DNA of 64,000 bases. It comes from Rhynchopus euleeides (taxonomy: Eukaryota; Euglenozoa; Diplonemea; Diplonemida; Diplonemidae). The DNA lies in contig OY723271.1 in assembly GCA_963210315.1 (NCBI GenBank), forward strand, positions 1,240,001 through 1,304,000, given 5' to 3'. Both the position numbers and the translations under genes were made by a program. Shown here one piece after another: positions 30,401-39,298 of this stretch. Every line of letters starts with the position of its first letter. Position 1 is the stretch's first letter. The notes under the pieces are model-generated. The model made no database searches, had not been told where the DNA came from, and saw nothing but the letters and a program-made list of their open reading frames with translations.

Positions 30401-33335
30401 CAAGGGAAAGGAGGTGGCGCGGCAGAAGGAGGCGCTGACACGCAGCTTTGCTGAGAAGCTGTGTGGCCCTGGCTCTGCGGATGCCCGTGTCTGGGTGGAG
30501 CGGCTGAAGTCCGTGAAGGAGGCAGTTGGCATCCTTCCGGTTCGTTCGAAACCGCTGTCCAGATTTTTGCGGAAGGCGGGGCTGAAGCCGTGGGGGTCCG
30601 ACGCTGTCTCGTCTGCGTCGCACGACGTCCGTGTGCGCTTTGCCCTGACGCAGTGGGGGCGAATCCTCCCCATTCTGCGGGAGAAGGGGCAGCAGCTGCA
30701 GCCGAGGGAGCGGCTGGGCCGCCTCGACGCCCCCACCCTGTTCGCGTTGTTGGCCAAGGCGGGCCTGAAGGTGGAGGCTGGGGAGACGAAGCGCGACCTC
30801 TCCGCCCTCCTCCTGCGCAACTGGACGGAGCAGTTGAGTGGCCATGTCGAGGCCGTGGAGGAGACCCTTGGCTTGAAGGCCCGCACCTTCCCCGACACCA
30901 TCTCGCCCTCCGTGGTAGATACAATCACGGAGCTCTACCGGAGAGTGAAGACTGCACCTGCTGCGTTGAAAGAGGAGAAGGGACAGGGTGAGGATGGCAA
31001 GGGTTGTGAGGATGGTGAGGAGGCTGTGGATGCTGTGGATGCTGTGGAGGAGGAGGAGGAGGAGGAAGAGGAGGTGGAGGTGGGTGATGAGGCTGATCCT
31101 GAGGCAAATGATGTTGGGGCGGCTAGGATCGCTCTCCTGAATGAGCATTGTTTTCCTCTCGGCCTCCACGCCTCTCCAGGTTGTGGGCGGCAGAAGGATG
31201 GTGTGTTGCATGCGTCGGAGTCCACGCACGAGGGGGGTTGGGCTTCCCTCAACTGGTTTTTGGGTGAGTGTGGCATCCAGTTTCTCACCTTCCGGGAGAT
31301 GCAGGTTTTGCAACACGAGGTCAATCCAGAGAGCTTTCACTGGACCGGTAAGTTCACGCTGGCAACGATGCAACGGGCCATCGAACAGCACACAAGTGGA
31401 CTCCGGAACAATGGCTATCGGCTTCTGCCGGTAAGTAAAAAAAATACCTTTGTTGATGATCCTCAGTCTATTTCTTCCCCAGCCCTCTTTTTTTTTAACC
31501 GTCAAACTCTGCATTGGATGGTTGCCTTCCCCCTCAAAGACACCGTTGCCACATTGCAGAAGTTGACTCCAGCCCAACTGCACGCCTATCCGCGCGAAAC
31601 GCTTTATTGGGTGGTTCACGACACGGACACTGCCAAGCGCGCCATTGCCGCAGGGGATCTGGATCGGGAAAGCCATGCATATGAAGTTTTTAAACTTGTG
31701 CCGAAAGGTGTCCTCCCCACCACCAAGGCACAATTTTTTGGCACCCGACCCAGGCGCACATTCCCTGTGGCAGTGAAGTCGCGTTCTGTTGTTCGGAGCG
31801 GGCCCACAGTCCGGAAGAGAAAACGGTTTGGGGGGACTGAAGTCATTGACCTCTCCCAGGTGCCAGAGACCCCAAGAGACAAGAAGGGGCGCCTTGGACA
31901 TGGGAGGTATGATACGGCTCAACTGAGTGACGAGTCATACATTCCAGCAACTTCCCAACGCCACCTCATCCCAGAGACCCTGCTGTATTTTTCGAAATAC
32001 CACCATCTCCCCGTCACAGATACTGTGCAGGAAGGTGACGGCTTTTTTCTTTCCCTCCTCCGTTTCAACCGTTTTTCTGCGTACCAGTCAGTCCGCGCTC
32101 TGCGTGAGAGTGCCTTTGGTGACGCAACAAACATGAAACACGACCTGGAGGTGTACCTCATGAAAATACACAAGGATACCCTTGCTTCTGTTTTTGAAGA
32201 GAAGGGGGAGAAGAACCTGCCCGTACATGAAAGGCACCAGTCTCTCGTTCACTGGCGCAAGAGTATGTGCAAAGCGGCGGAAGATGAAAAGGTGACCCAA
32301 CGTGGTGGTTCTTTTGCCCTGCATTTTTTTGTGAATGTGCACCAGATTCGCTTGAGAATTATTACTCAGAACAAGGAAGGTAAACCCAGGGTCAGGGAGT
32401 TACGGCCTCGCACATGGTGTGAGAAGGCAAAGAACTGGGAAGCAGGAAGTACGGCTTCTCTCCCTACTATCTTCCTTTACCAGTACCGGCAGGATACCCA
32501 AACGAATTTTTACTCCCTCCACCTCCCCACTGAGCGTGACTTTTCCCGTGCTTCAAGTGTTTTTTATAGAATTCAGAACATGGGTCCAAACGTGGAAAAC
32601 GCACAAGAACAAATGGAGCAAGAGGATATGCGGAGGAAGGCGGTCCCCATGGCACTCCCCTGTCCCGGTCCACGGAGGCCCCACGTACCTGACAAGGGCA
32701 TCGACAATCCCGCGTCTCGTCATGATACCCTCACGCAACGTCTTCTCTTGTTTTCCCTGAGCACAGTCAATGTGCCTGGTGATGGGAATTGCCTGTTTCA
32801 TGCTTTTCATGAATGTCTCACAGGCAACCCACGTGGGGGCGCTTCCCTTCGCGAAGAAGCCGTCAATTTTGTGACTGCAATGGCGGCTTCTCTTTCATGC
32901 AGAGAGGTGCAACCGGAAGTGGAGGCGGTGAGAATGTGGGGAAATCTCCCGTACCATCCCTGCCAACCCCTTGACGACGGTAGTGAGCCATACGTGCTTA
33001 CCCGTTTAAGAACGAGAAGGTATGCAGAGGATGACGAAATTTCTGTTCTTTCCACAATGAAGAATGTCTTGATCACAGTCGTCACGAACATGATTTATCC
33101 TGGTAATCATGATGACTTTGCTTCAGGATTTAACAGTTATGTCCCCCTTTCTTACAACTTCACCTCCATTGACACCACCCTCCAGGATTTTCCTCCAGAC
33201 AGACGTGTGACCCTGGCTAACCTGGGTCAGGCTGGGGTTGGGGATCATTTCATGTGGATCAAAGGGACACAGGCCAACTTGGAAGCCACACATCGCAAGG
33301 GTTTGCGTTCTGTTTCAACAAGAGCTGGGACCTGA
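27423..33335 (+). CDS. Giant transposase-like protein with Josephin-like and two OTU-like domains
   Basis: 1970 codons, reduced to 1891 residues if an in-frame 237-bp intron (29978-30214) is removed. The N-terminus has two small domains and a coiled coil (about 320-350). Residues about 450-560 resemble an RNase-H-fold transposase: Asp in LSLAHDATSS, Asp in TLSDHAST, and a CxxH-type HLRCMHHKV as in hAT/MULE/KDZ relatives. A third acidic residue is not assigned. After an acidic run (about 1210-1222) comes a Josephin-like region ending in FFFNRQTLHWMVAF, whose expected catalytic Cys is replaced in GGWASLNWFL. Next is a degenerate OTU (EGDGFFLSLL; TNFYSL). Last is an OTU with an intact set: DGNCLFHAF and GDHFMWI (about 1785-1945). 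It could be an autonomous transposon or a domesticated gene. Confidence 0.75.
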   Translation: MSGLVTFAEACKLQGIPDETTGKVAGALLRNAGWPKPVTSRTSNGVQKMYCLADIRRPNPLSSEEAIRQLTASSPGRCFPGDVLIAPLGEPDDLADQAALLPHPEDADPVSQSVISAVTRGPAAAGNDEPDEPEAPPSPTPVPPKPLPAALPPTSPTSPADDVDIGSSVCSDPADLASLDDLADLADSACPVDSASHANTDSPVATAMDALRDAVAAGEGWCCISSAEYLTLLRSLLPAGAKVSDTALFSLVKENADCMSSALHPHEKGSDTRGMKKKYCIGNAVPGRPCSLHFVGQGTPPPAPVGRPSKTLPERVLQVKALQKALLRAKDRIAQLTEELAAAHEVLGRKGDIVLRGVTGRKSCTEPYPMKVLRALLELRMAGIGQESSRRVLRDIIKLLSDGVEMPIPSRWTLREFEIPSGAASFAVFLEDVARTQTGGGGLGKDRQKATLSLAHDATSSLGRSSVSLHVVTAHVAADENRVRGACASALPLKNGKAAGKTSNLQAVRRIVSAHKLRISNATLSDHASTEAKATRDAGGAIVHLRCMHHKVGGALKYAVQTAGKALMMSHRVDPAANVASVLAVLDPTNGRSTAGVIFVDAELGKALDMRYPRGLGFARERGSKWHARPQQCSRLLKFSASILEMVREERFTPTATEILTLLGTPTVAAYCAACHFIGSLYLRFLNDLKPRRLNEETGRLEVNFEAGWGVLRPLHLLARDLSADSADNDFPALRKHWGQPRHGEEEVGRAEALEVVKDHHDVFAEVWVPCIQGFASTLARFIGYDEAAMASASPEDLPSLPSTQDLAECVAGNASFLAQRAPNLSSAALSGITQSKVNRFLLGYGNCNNARYAGSSASFFLPSLRSFFYIATTYAGRVRTDRFFLSHSLSFSLPLFFMTFPSHEEDYFIITISCFQCDSSYNHSFPSPYRYGRLLRQAKRARKKTRGGMYTEAAANTATGASAAALKAVSGVAHPDLVRLCALHAIPVTAMSKGKEVARQKEALTRSFAEKLCGPGSADARVWVERLKSVKEAVGILPVRSKPLSRFLRKAGLKPWGSDAVSSASHDVRVRFALTQWGRILPILREKGQQLQPRERLGRLDAPTLFALLAKAGLKVEAGETKRDLSALLLRNWTEQLSGHVEAVEETLGLKARTFPDTISPSVVDTITELYRRVKTAPAALKEEKGQGEDGKGCEDGEEAVDAVDAVEEEEEEEEEVEVGDEADPEANDVGAARIALLNEHCFPLGLHASPGCGRQKDGVLHASESTHEGGWASLNWFLGECGIQFLTFREMQVLQHEVNPESFHWTGKFTLATMQRAIEQHTSGLRNNGYRLLPVSKKNTFVDDPQSISSPALFFFNRQTLHWMVAFPLKDTVATLQKLTPAQLHAYPRETLYWVVHDTDTAKRAIAAGDLDRESHAYEVFKLVPKGVLPTTKAQFFGTRPRRTFPVAVKSRSVVRSGPTVRKRKRFGGTEVIDLSQVPETPRDKKGRLGHGRYDTAQLSDESYIPATSQRHLIPETLLYFSKYHHLPVTDTVQEGDGFFLSLLRFNRFSAYQSVRALRESAFGDATNMKHDLEVYLMKIHKDTLASVFEEKGEKNLPVHERHQSLVHWRKSMCKAAEDEKVTQRGGSFALHFFVNVHQIRLRIITQNKEGKPRVRELRPRTWCEKAKNWEAGSTASLPTIFLYQYRQDTQTNFYSLHLPTERDFSRASSVFYRIQNMGPNVENAQEQMEQEDMRRKAVPMALPCPGPRRPHVPDKGIDNPASRHDTLTQRLLLFSLSTVNVPGDGNCLFHAFHECLTGNPRGGASLREEAVNFVTAMAASLSCREVQPEVEAVRMWGNLPYHPCQPLDDGSEPYVLTRLRTRRYAEDDEISVLSTMKNVLITVVTNMIYPGNHDDFASGFNSYVPLSYNFTSIDTTLQDFPPDRRVTLANLGQAGVGDHFMWIKGTQANLEATHRKGLRSVSTRAGT
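29978..30214 (+). other. Probable intron within the giant ORF
   Basis: Donor AAG|GTATGC and acceptor CTTACAG|GTACGG bound 237 bp, a multiple of three without a stop. It is pyrimidine-rich and would encode Ser/Phe-rich sequence unlike its neighbours. Removal joins NNAR to YGRLLRQAKRARKK in frame. A GTAAGT at 31431 was considered as another donor, but no in-frame acceptor fits. Confidence 0.75.
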
Positions 33336-33377
33336 CACAGGCCAATCAAGGGGTTGCCCCCCCCCCCCCCCCCCACT

Positions 33378-33470
33378 CCTGGTGTAGTGGTAGTGACTAC
33401 AAAAAGGACTAACATTGCAAGAAGGTGCTGGGAGGCTTGCTTTTCCATTCACTCTCGACGATCAAACCCC
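33378..33470 (+). repeat. Dispersed 3'-flank motif, copy 1
   Basis: GTGACTACAAAAAGGACTAA and CATTGCAAGAAGGTGCTGGG, then CTTTTCCATTCACTCTCGAC. It starts 43 bp after the stop of the giant ORF. Related copies lie at 39978, 55571 and 60738. Confidence 0.85.
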
Positions 33471-34032
33471 CCCCCCCCCACTTCACTTTTCCATTCACTC
33501 TCGACAATCAAGCCCCCACTTCTTGACTGCCCCCCCCCCATGTTACTTTCAACAAACTTTGCCCATCCTTCAATCTTCCATTCGATCAGTTTGGCTTTTT
33601 CCAAAGCCTCGTTTTCCTTTTATTTCAATAGTCCACACCTAAACGGCGTACGCCTTGGCAAGCGTTTGAAAGGACAGCCTTGGGATTGCAGCTCACTGGA
33701 ATCGCTGAAGGAAGCCCCCCGCCCCCCCCCCCCCCCCGCCCCCACCCCCACCCACTCTCCCTTTCACAAGTCACGATACATTCCCACACCATACTGTTCC
33801 ATGTGCACTCCATCCAACAGGACCGCCACACGTGTTAAACCCCATTCCCTGTTCCCAAGGCAGGGCAACCTTTATGGTTGAGTGGTGAGGGGCACAAAGA
33901 GACAATAGGTTTTAATGCAGATGCGGACATGTTGGAAAGAGCTCCCCCACCCCCCAACACACCATTCTTGTGCTCCGCTCCCTTCTACTTCTATTTCACT
34001 ACCCCCCCCCCCCCCCCAACACACACAGGCAC
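33471..34032. other. C-run-rich spacer
   Basis: Several C runs of 9 to 17 bases and a partial second copy of TTTTCCATTCACTCTCGACAAT at about 33487. No recognisable gene; the 175-codon plus-strand frame here is Pro/Ser-rich and reads through C runs. Confidence 0.5.
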
Positions 34033-34303
34033 GGGCCAGGACCCGTGCAGGGTTAACCCGCCTAACAATTAGTAAAGAGTGATCACCAGTGACAACACCC
34101 GTGCAGGGTTACCCACTTGACAATTAACAAAGAGGGCTCAACACCCGTGCAGGGTTAACCCGCCTAACAATTAGTAAAGAGCGATCAACAGTGACAACAC
34201 CCGTGCAGGGTTTACCCGCCTAACAGTTAATAAAGAGTGATCAACGGTGACAACACCCGTGCAGGGTTACCTACCTGACAATTAATAAAGGAGGGATCAA
34301 CAC
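34033..34303 (+). repeat. Minisatellite of about five 47-58-bp units
   Basis: Units begin ACCCGTGCAGGGTTAACC and continue CCTAACAATTAGTAAAGAGTG with drift, at about 34040, 34097, 34144, 34198 and 34251. Located 150 bp upstream of the cyclase-like ORF. Confidence 0.88.
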
Positions 34304-34457
34304 ATGATGAGGCACGGGAGGGTGGCAAAAGGCCCCCAGACCCCAGAAATCACCGAAAAATGACATTCTCGATGTGCGGTGGGTCTGGTTTCTAGGTTTT
34401 TCGGGAGAAAATTGGCCAAAATAATTTCGGAGACAAAATTTTGTTAGGGATTTCCGT

Positions 34458-37400
34458 TTGCTATGCCTCCTCTACTCAAACACGTTCCGCTACGTTGCGA
34501 CAGGCACAGGAGTTTCAGATGCAGTGAAATGGGTGGATCACGCTTTGATGGATGAATTCGTCGTCGCCAGCAGCACGTGGCCCCTGCTGCAGGGCAGTGA
34601 TCTTCAGGGTATCGCCGCAGCCGCGACCCTCAACGCCGAGGCTGTGCCAAGCAGCACCGATGCTGTGTGCTACCGCGTCAAGCTCCCCGACACGCTTGCT
34701 TCCTCCACGGGCCCATGCCGCCATGCGAGCATCTCGTCAAACCAATCGCAGTTCACATCCACCAGCGAGCCTGAGGACAGCCTTGAAGGCAAGCGGCTCG
34801 TCGCCTCCCTTCTCATCGACTCCATCTCTCACAGCGTGGGGCGGGCTGGCGAGATGCGCAGTGTTTCCACCATCTTCATGCACATCGAACCCCGGGGCTC
34901 AAACGTCAGCGCCGATATCCAGGCCGTGTGTGACGTGATCTTGCCCCCTCTTGAAGAAGGCGACGGTGTGCTTAACAAGGTGCTGTATGACGACAAGGGT
35001 CCAACATTACTCTGCCTCTTCGGCCTCCCAGGCCACACCCACGAGGATGACCCATTCCGCGCTGTCGCCTTCGCGTGGAACGCACTGCAGGCCCTTCACA
35101 AACAGGGTATCGTCGTCCCGATGGGCATCGCCACCTCCAAGGTCTACTGTGGGATGTGCGGGTCGCAGCGACGCCGCGAATACACTGTGCTGGGTGACGG
35201 GGTGAATGTGTCTGCGCGCCTGATGCAGCACTCCTGCCACACGTGGAGGGAGGGGTATGCAGGCGGCGCTGCTGCACCCGCTTGCCCAACGCTGTGGATC
35301 GACGACGCGACAAAGCAGCACTGCGGGTCGCGGTGCTTCGCATTTGAAGGCGGGGAAGCCCTGATGCTGAAGGGCAAGGCCACGGGCTCCACCGCCTGGC
35401 GTGTCACGGAGCAGCTGCGCGGCCAGAGCAGGCCCCTGCCCCACCAGGGCAACGAGGGGAAGGCGCCGCCCTCCTGCACCATCGCATCGTCGGATCCGTC
35501 GGATCTTGCCCCACAGCAGCCTGTCACGGAGCTCCTTGCCAACCTCCGCAACGCACCGGGAACCCTTGGGCCGCATGAGCGGTGCCTCGTCGTCTCGGGT
35601 GACCTGATGGCAGGCCGGACCCACTACCTCCACAGCGCGGCGAAGCTTGCAGAGGAGATCGGCGTTCCCACCCTTGCCGCCGCTGGGCTGGCTCTGGAGA
35701 ACACCACGGCGTACGGTGTGGTGTCAGCCTTGGCAGACCGCTGGGCTGGACGGAGCCTCGACCAGCTGTCCGAAGAGCTCCTCTGCCAAGGCGACTGCCA
35801 GCCGAGCGTGCTGGCGCGTGTCTTCCCCGAGTCAGGGTTCTCAACATCACCCAGCCTGGCCGCGCTTCCCAAGCGCGACCTCGATTCGCTGACGAACACC
35901 GCGGTGCGGCTTCTGTTTGAGCGTGAGTTTGGCACCAGCCCCTTCGTGATGTGTATTGACGACGCACACCTTGCGGACAGTGAGTCTGCCGCCTGCATCG
36001 CGGAGCTTCTGTCAGAGCTGCCCAACGCAGCCGCCGTGGTGGCATACAGGACATCCTCCTCCTCCGCGGTCTCCGCCCCAGCAGACCAGAGCCCGCGCTC
36101 CCTCTGCACGGCAGGCCGTGCCCTGTGCCCCTTCGACCCTGCCGCAACCGACTACCGCGTGGTGCGGCTGCCCCCACTCTCGGAGAAGCAGCTCGCCCAG
36201 CTGCTGTGCGGGCTGCTCACCCAACACACGGGGCAGCCCGTCACCGCACTCGGCAGCAGCCTGTCCAGCCTTATCTTTGAAAAGGCTGCAGGAAACCCGG
36301 GGCTGTCGGTGCTGTTCGTCGAGACCCTCTTCCAGGCCCCACCGGGGAAGGGTGCACGGGGCCCACCTGACAACCCCGCTGGGGGCGGGCCCCTGGTTGT
36401 GGTGAGCGGGGGCACGGCAGGCTTCGCCAGCCCCGAGGCAATGCAGGAGGCGAACACGCGGGCCCCGGGCGGTGCAACGGGCATCATCACGGCACGCGCC
36501 GACCGCCTCCCCCCCGCCCTGCTCAACGTGCTGAAGGTGGCTGCCGTCATCGGGGACATATTCGACGCGATCCGGATCCGCGCCGTTTTCGACGCAGGCA
36601 CACTCGAGGGGCCGGACGACATCCCTGCCGCCCTGTCCACCCTGCAGGGCGAGGGGCACCTCGACACCCTAAGGGCCGCCGCACAGCAGGGCGGCCCCCC
36701 CGACTACACCTTCCGCGTGCAGCTGATGCGCGACGCGCTGTACGGCATGCTGCTCAGCAGCGAGAGGCAGGCGATGCACGCCAGCATCGCGGCCTCCCTC
36801 AGGGAGGAGGTCGACCCCACGCTGCGCATCCCGCCCCGCCCCGAGTCCCTCGTCATGCTGCTGCGGCATATGCGGGAGGCAGGCGAGGCGGAGGGCAGCC
36901 TGCCGTACCTCATTGCAGCGGCGCAGGACGCGCTGCTCGAGGGGCAGCCGCAGGCTGCCCTCAGGCAGGTTGACGAGGGGATCGCGTTGGGCAGCAGCGG
37001 CGCCCCGCCGCATGTCGTGGCCTTCTGGATGAGCATCCGCTCCGTCGGCCTGGTACGCCTTGGGCGATTGTCGCAGGCATGGGATGCAGCATGCCTCTCG
37101 CTGCGACAGATCGGCGTGAAGGGGCATCTCCTCCGCACGTCAAATGAGGCGGGTTGTCCCCTCCTGGCGTGTGGGGGGGGTGGGCGGGGTGCGTGCTGTG
37201 CGGCGCCTGCCGGGCCTGCCGCTGCGTGGGCTGATCGGATCCGCATCTGGGCTGGCAGCAGGGCGCGTGTCACCGAGTCGCGCGACCAGGGGGATGCCAT
37301 GCTGACGTTCAAAGCATTCGACGAGGGGGCATCCTACCGCGTCGGCTGGGCGGAGGACGGGGGCGGGGTGGAAGGCGAGGCCAGCCCCCTCCCGCGGTAC

Positions 37401-38744
37401 ACCCCGCCGCCCCTGGATATGTCAGGGCCTGAATGCGCCGCAACCGCCTTCCTGGCCTACCACACCCTGGCAACCGTCTCCCTCTTCTGCTGCACGGCAT
37501 CGGCGTTCAACTCCCTCGCCCTCCGGGCGCTCTCGCGTGCCGAGCAGGTCGCGTGGCTCCGCAACCCCGGCAGCGCGCGTGCCGGCATGCTGCTGCACGG
37601 CATGCGGGGCAGCCTTGCCCTGCTGCACTACACCACCTCCCGCATGTCTGCTGCAGAGGGCCCCCTCGCGGTGTCCGACGCCTGCAGCCTCTGCGACGCA
37701 CGCTACCCTGATGAGGAGGCGCACACCTCCTACGCCGCCACCACCGCCTACTGCGTACTGGGACACTTCAGGTCTGCGCCGACAGACCCGCCCTCTGTGG
37801 CGAGCGCGTTGGACCTCTCCCTGGGGTTGCTCACGCGGGCCACAGCCACAGCCCTGTCGCAAGCCACCGCACAGGAGGTGTCTGCTCTGCGGGATGCAGC
37901 GGCAGATGCAGGGCGGCGGGGGGACAGCCGGGCGCAGCGCTACTGCGCTGCCGCTGCGGGGTTCCTGGAGCTGCTGGTGCTGTACAGCGGGGGGGCTGCG
38001 GCGGCGTCTGACGGCGGGGGTGATGGGGGGTGCACTCCCCCCCGCAGCCCGGCGGGCGAGGTGGATGAGACCTCTGCTGGTGGACCCGATGCGGACGTCA
38101 CGCTGCTCTGCCTCGAGCTGGCGGTGGAGGCACTCCGGGTCGTGCGGGAGGGTGCGTGCTGCGGTGACGCCTGCCTCTGCCCCGCGCGGAGCGCCCGGCG
38201 TGACCACGACCCCCTCGCTGCTGTGGCAGCGCTGCGCAGTGCCTTTGCAGCAGCAGCCATGCTGAGAGGCACAGCGGGGACACAGCTGCAGGCATGCGCG
38301 CTGTCCGCTCTCCTGGAAGCAGCTTGCGGGAGGTGTGCCATCCAGGTGTTCGACACACCGGATGCGATGGCGGGCTTCTGTGCCGACGTGCGGGCGGCTC
38401 TGAAGCGTCTGCGCGTTGTCGGGAAGAGGGTCGCCACCGCCCAGGCGATGTACCACTTCTACTCTGGCATGTTTGCGCTGCACCGCAACCCACCAGACGC
38501 CCTGCCCCCACGGGCAGCTGTGGATGGCTTCCGCGAGTGCTGCGAGCTGGCCTGCGACATGCGTGTGGTGCTGTACCACGGAAGGGGGCGGTCCCTTCTG
38601 ACGAAGGCGATGCCGGCAGCGGCGCCTGGTGGCCTTCCTTCCTCCACTGGCTTCATCCAGGCGAGGTCTATGCTGCTGCGTCTCGGCACATCTGACTTTC
38701 TGATGGAGATGTACGACGCTGTGTCGGAGCCACGCCACCCTTAG
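34458..38744 (+). CDS. Soluble adenylyl cyclase-like protein (C2 cyclase domain plus NTPase-like region)
   Basis: 1428 codons. Residues about 110-320 match the second class III cyclase domain of soluble adenylyl cyclase (ADCY10 type): DDKGPTLLCLFGLPG supplies the adenine-binding Lys, and REYTVLGDGVNVSARLM keeps the Asn and Arg of the C2 half. The metal-binding C1 domain is not in this ORF. From about 370 follows a STAND-type region in which the Walker A position reads SGDLMAGRTHYLH, lacking the GKT/S lysine, while a Walker B-like FVMCIDDAHLAD (about 495) remains. The rest is helical, TPR-like. The first exon is uncertain: an acceptor-like GCGACAG at about 34497-34503 suggests missing upstream exons, now behind a minisatellite and the giant ORF. 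Without C1 it could not make cAMP alone; a truncated gene or a regulatory paralogue is possible. Confidence 0.8.
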   Translation: MLCLLYSNTFRYVATGTGVSDAVKWVDHALMDEFVVASSTWPLLQGSDLQGIAAAATLNAEAVPSSTDAVCYRVKLPDTLASSTGPCRHASISSNQSQFTSTSEPEDSLEGKRLVASLLIDSISHSVGRAGEMRSVSTIFMHIEPRGSNVSADIQAVCDVILPPLEEGDGVLNKVLYDDKGPTLLCLFGLPGHTHEDDPFRAVAFAWNALQALHKQGIVVPMGIATSKVYCGMCGSQRRREYTVLGDGVNVSARLMQHSCHTWREGYAGGAAAPACPTLWIDDATKQHCGSRCFAFEGGEALMLKGKATGSTAWRVTEQLRGQSRPLPHQGNEGKAPPSCTIASSDPSDLAPQQPVTELLANLRNAPGTLGPHERCLVVSGDLMAGRTHYLHSAAKLAEEIGVPTLAAAGLALENTTAYGVVSALADRWAGRSLDQLSEELLCQGDCQPSVLARVFPESGFSTSPSLAALPKRDLDSLTNTAVRLLFEREFGTSPFVMCIDDAHLADSESAACIAELLSELPNAAAVVAYRTSSSSAVSAPADQSPRSLCTAGRALCPFDPAATDYRVVRLPPLSEKQLAQLLCGLLTQHTGQPVTALGSSLSSLIFEKAAGNPGLSVLFVETLFQAPPGKGARGPPDNPAGGGPLVVVSGGTAGFASPEAMQEANTRAPGGATGIITARADRLPPALLNVLKVAAVIGDIFDAIRIRAVFDAGTLEGPDDIPAALSTLQGEGHLDTLRAAAQQGGPPDYTFRVQLMRDALYGMLLSSERQAMHASIAASLREEVDPTLRIPPRPESLVMLLRHMREAGEAEGSLPYLIAAAQDALLEGQPQAALRQVDEGIALGSSGAPPHVVAFWMSIRSVGLVRLGRLSQAWDAACLSLRQIGVKGHLLRTSNEAGCPLLACGGGGRGACCAAPAGPAAAWADRIRIWAGSRARVTESRDQGDAMLTFKAFDEGASYRVGWAEDGGGVEGEASPLPRYTPPPLDMSGPECAATAFLAYHTLATVSLFCCTASAFNSLALRALSRAEQVAWLRNPGSARAGMLLHGMRGSLALLHYTTSRMSAAEGPLAVSDACSLCDARYPDEEAHTSYAATTAYCVLGHFRSAPTDPPSVASALDLSLGLLTRATATALSQATAQEVSALRDAAADAGRRGDSRAQRYCAAAAGFLELLVLYSGGAAAASDGGGDGGCTPPRSPAGEVDETSAGGPDADVTLLCLELAVEALRVVREGACCGDACLCPARSARRDHDPLAAVAALRSAFAAAAMLRGTAGTQLQACALSALLEAACGRCAIQVFDTPDAMAGFCADVRAALKRLRVVGKRVATAQAMYHFYSGMFALHRNPPDALPPRAAVDGFRECCELACDMRVVLYHGRGRSLLTKAMPAAAPGGLPSSTGFIQARSMLLRLGTSDFLMEMYDAVSEPRHP

Positions 38745-39298
38745 TGGAGAGGGAAGAGAGGGGTGTTGCGGGTGGCAGAGTGCCTTTGCGTTGAAGTTGG
38801 TACCGAAGCTTGGTGGAACCTTACAGATGGCAGGCCTGCTGTGCCATGGCCAGCAGCATGCAGTGCATCTCACGGCACTTCCGTGCCCTTCCTCCCCCTG
38901 CTGCTTGTTGCAGTTCTGATCTTTGAAGTTTGACTAGTCCTGTGCAGCAGCCCCTCGTGGTCACGAGGCATGAGCTATTTTTATCCACATCCCAGTCTGT
39001 GCCCCTGTTGAAGCCCACCCCATACCCCCCAGTTGCTGCCTAGCTAGCCCCTGCCCTTGGTCAGCGATCTTCCGGGAGTTGCTGCCGTGCCGCATGCCTA
39101 GAGGCCCTTCCCTCCTCCCCCCTCCCCCCACCCACCCCCCGATCCCCGCCGAACAATCGGGACCAGGTCGCAAGTTTTTTTTGCTGTCATATTTTTCACT
39201 GGCATGGGGCGGAGGCTGGATGGCTTCACTTCTCCACAGATGCACCACCGCCACCACCACCTCCCCGCCTTGCAGGGCTTGACCCTCCCCCACGCGGG
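38745..39298. other. Intergenic spacer between cyclase-like and NUS1-like genes
   Basis: 554 bp, C/T-rich, with no internal gene. It presumably holds the 3' end of the upstream gene and the promoter of the next. No TATA box is obvious; a run of CCACC triplets lies just before the ATG at 39299. Confidence 0.5.

Noticed and set aside
31431-31482. Second intron in the giant ORF (GTAAGT donor)
   Set aside because: The nearest acceptors give lengths of 35 or 52 bp, which break the frame before the conserved FFFNRQTLHWM block.
30093-31922. 609-codon minus-strand frame opposite the giant ORF
   Set aside because: Antisense shadow with His/Leu/Arg-rich low-complexity composition; the plus strand carries the domains.
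34461-34475. Shared GCTATGCCTCCTCTA at the starts of the cyclase-like ORF and of retrotransposon copy 2
   Set aside because: A 15-base match is expected by chance a few times in a 64-kb window compared on both strands, and similarity does not extend.
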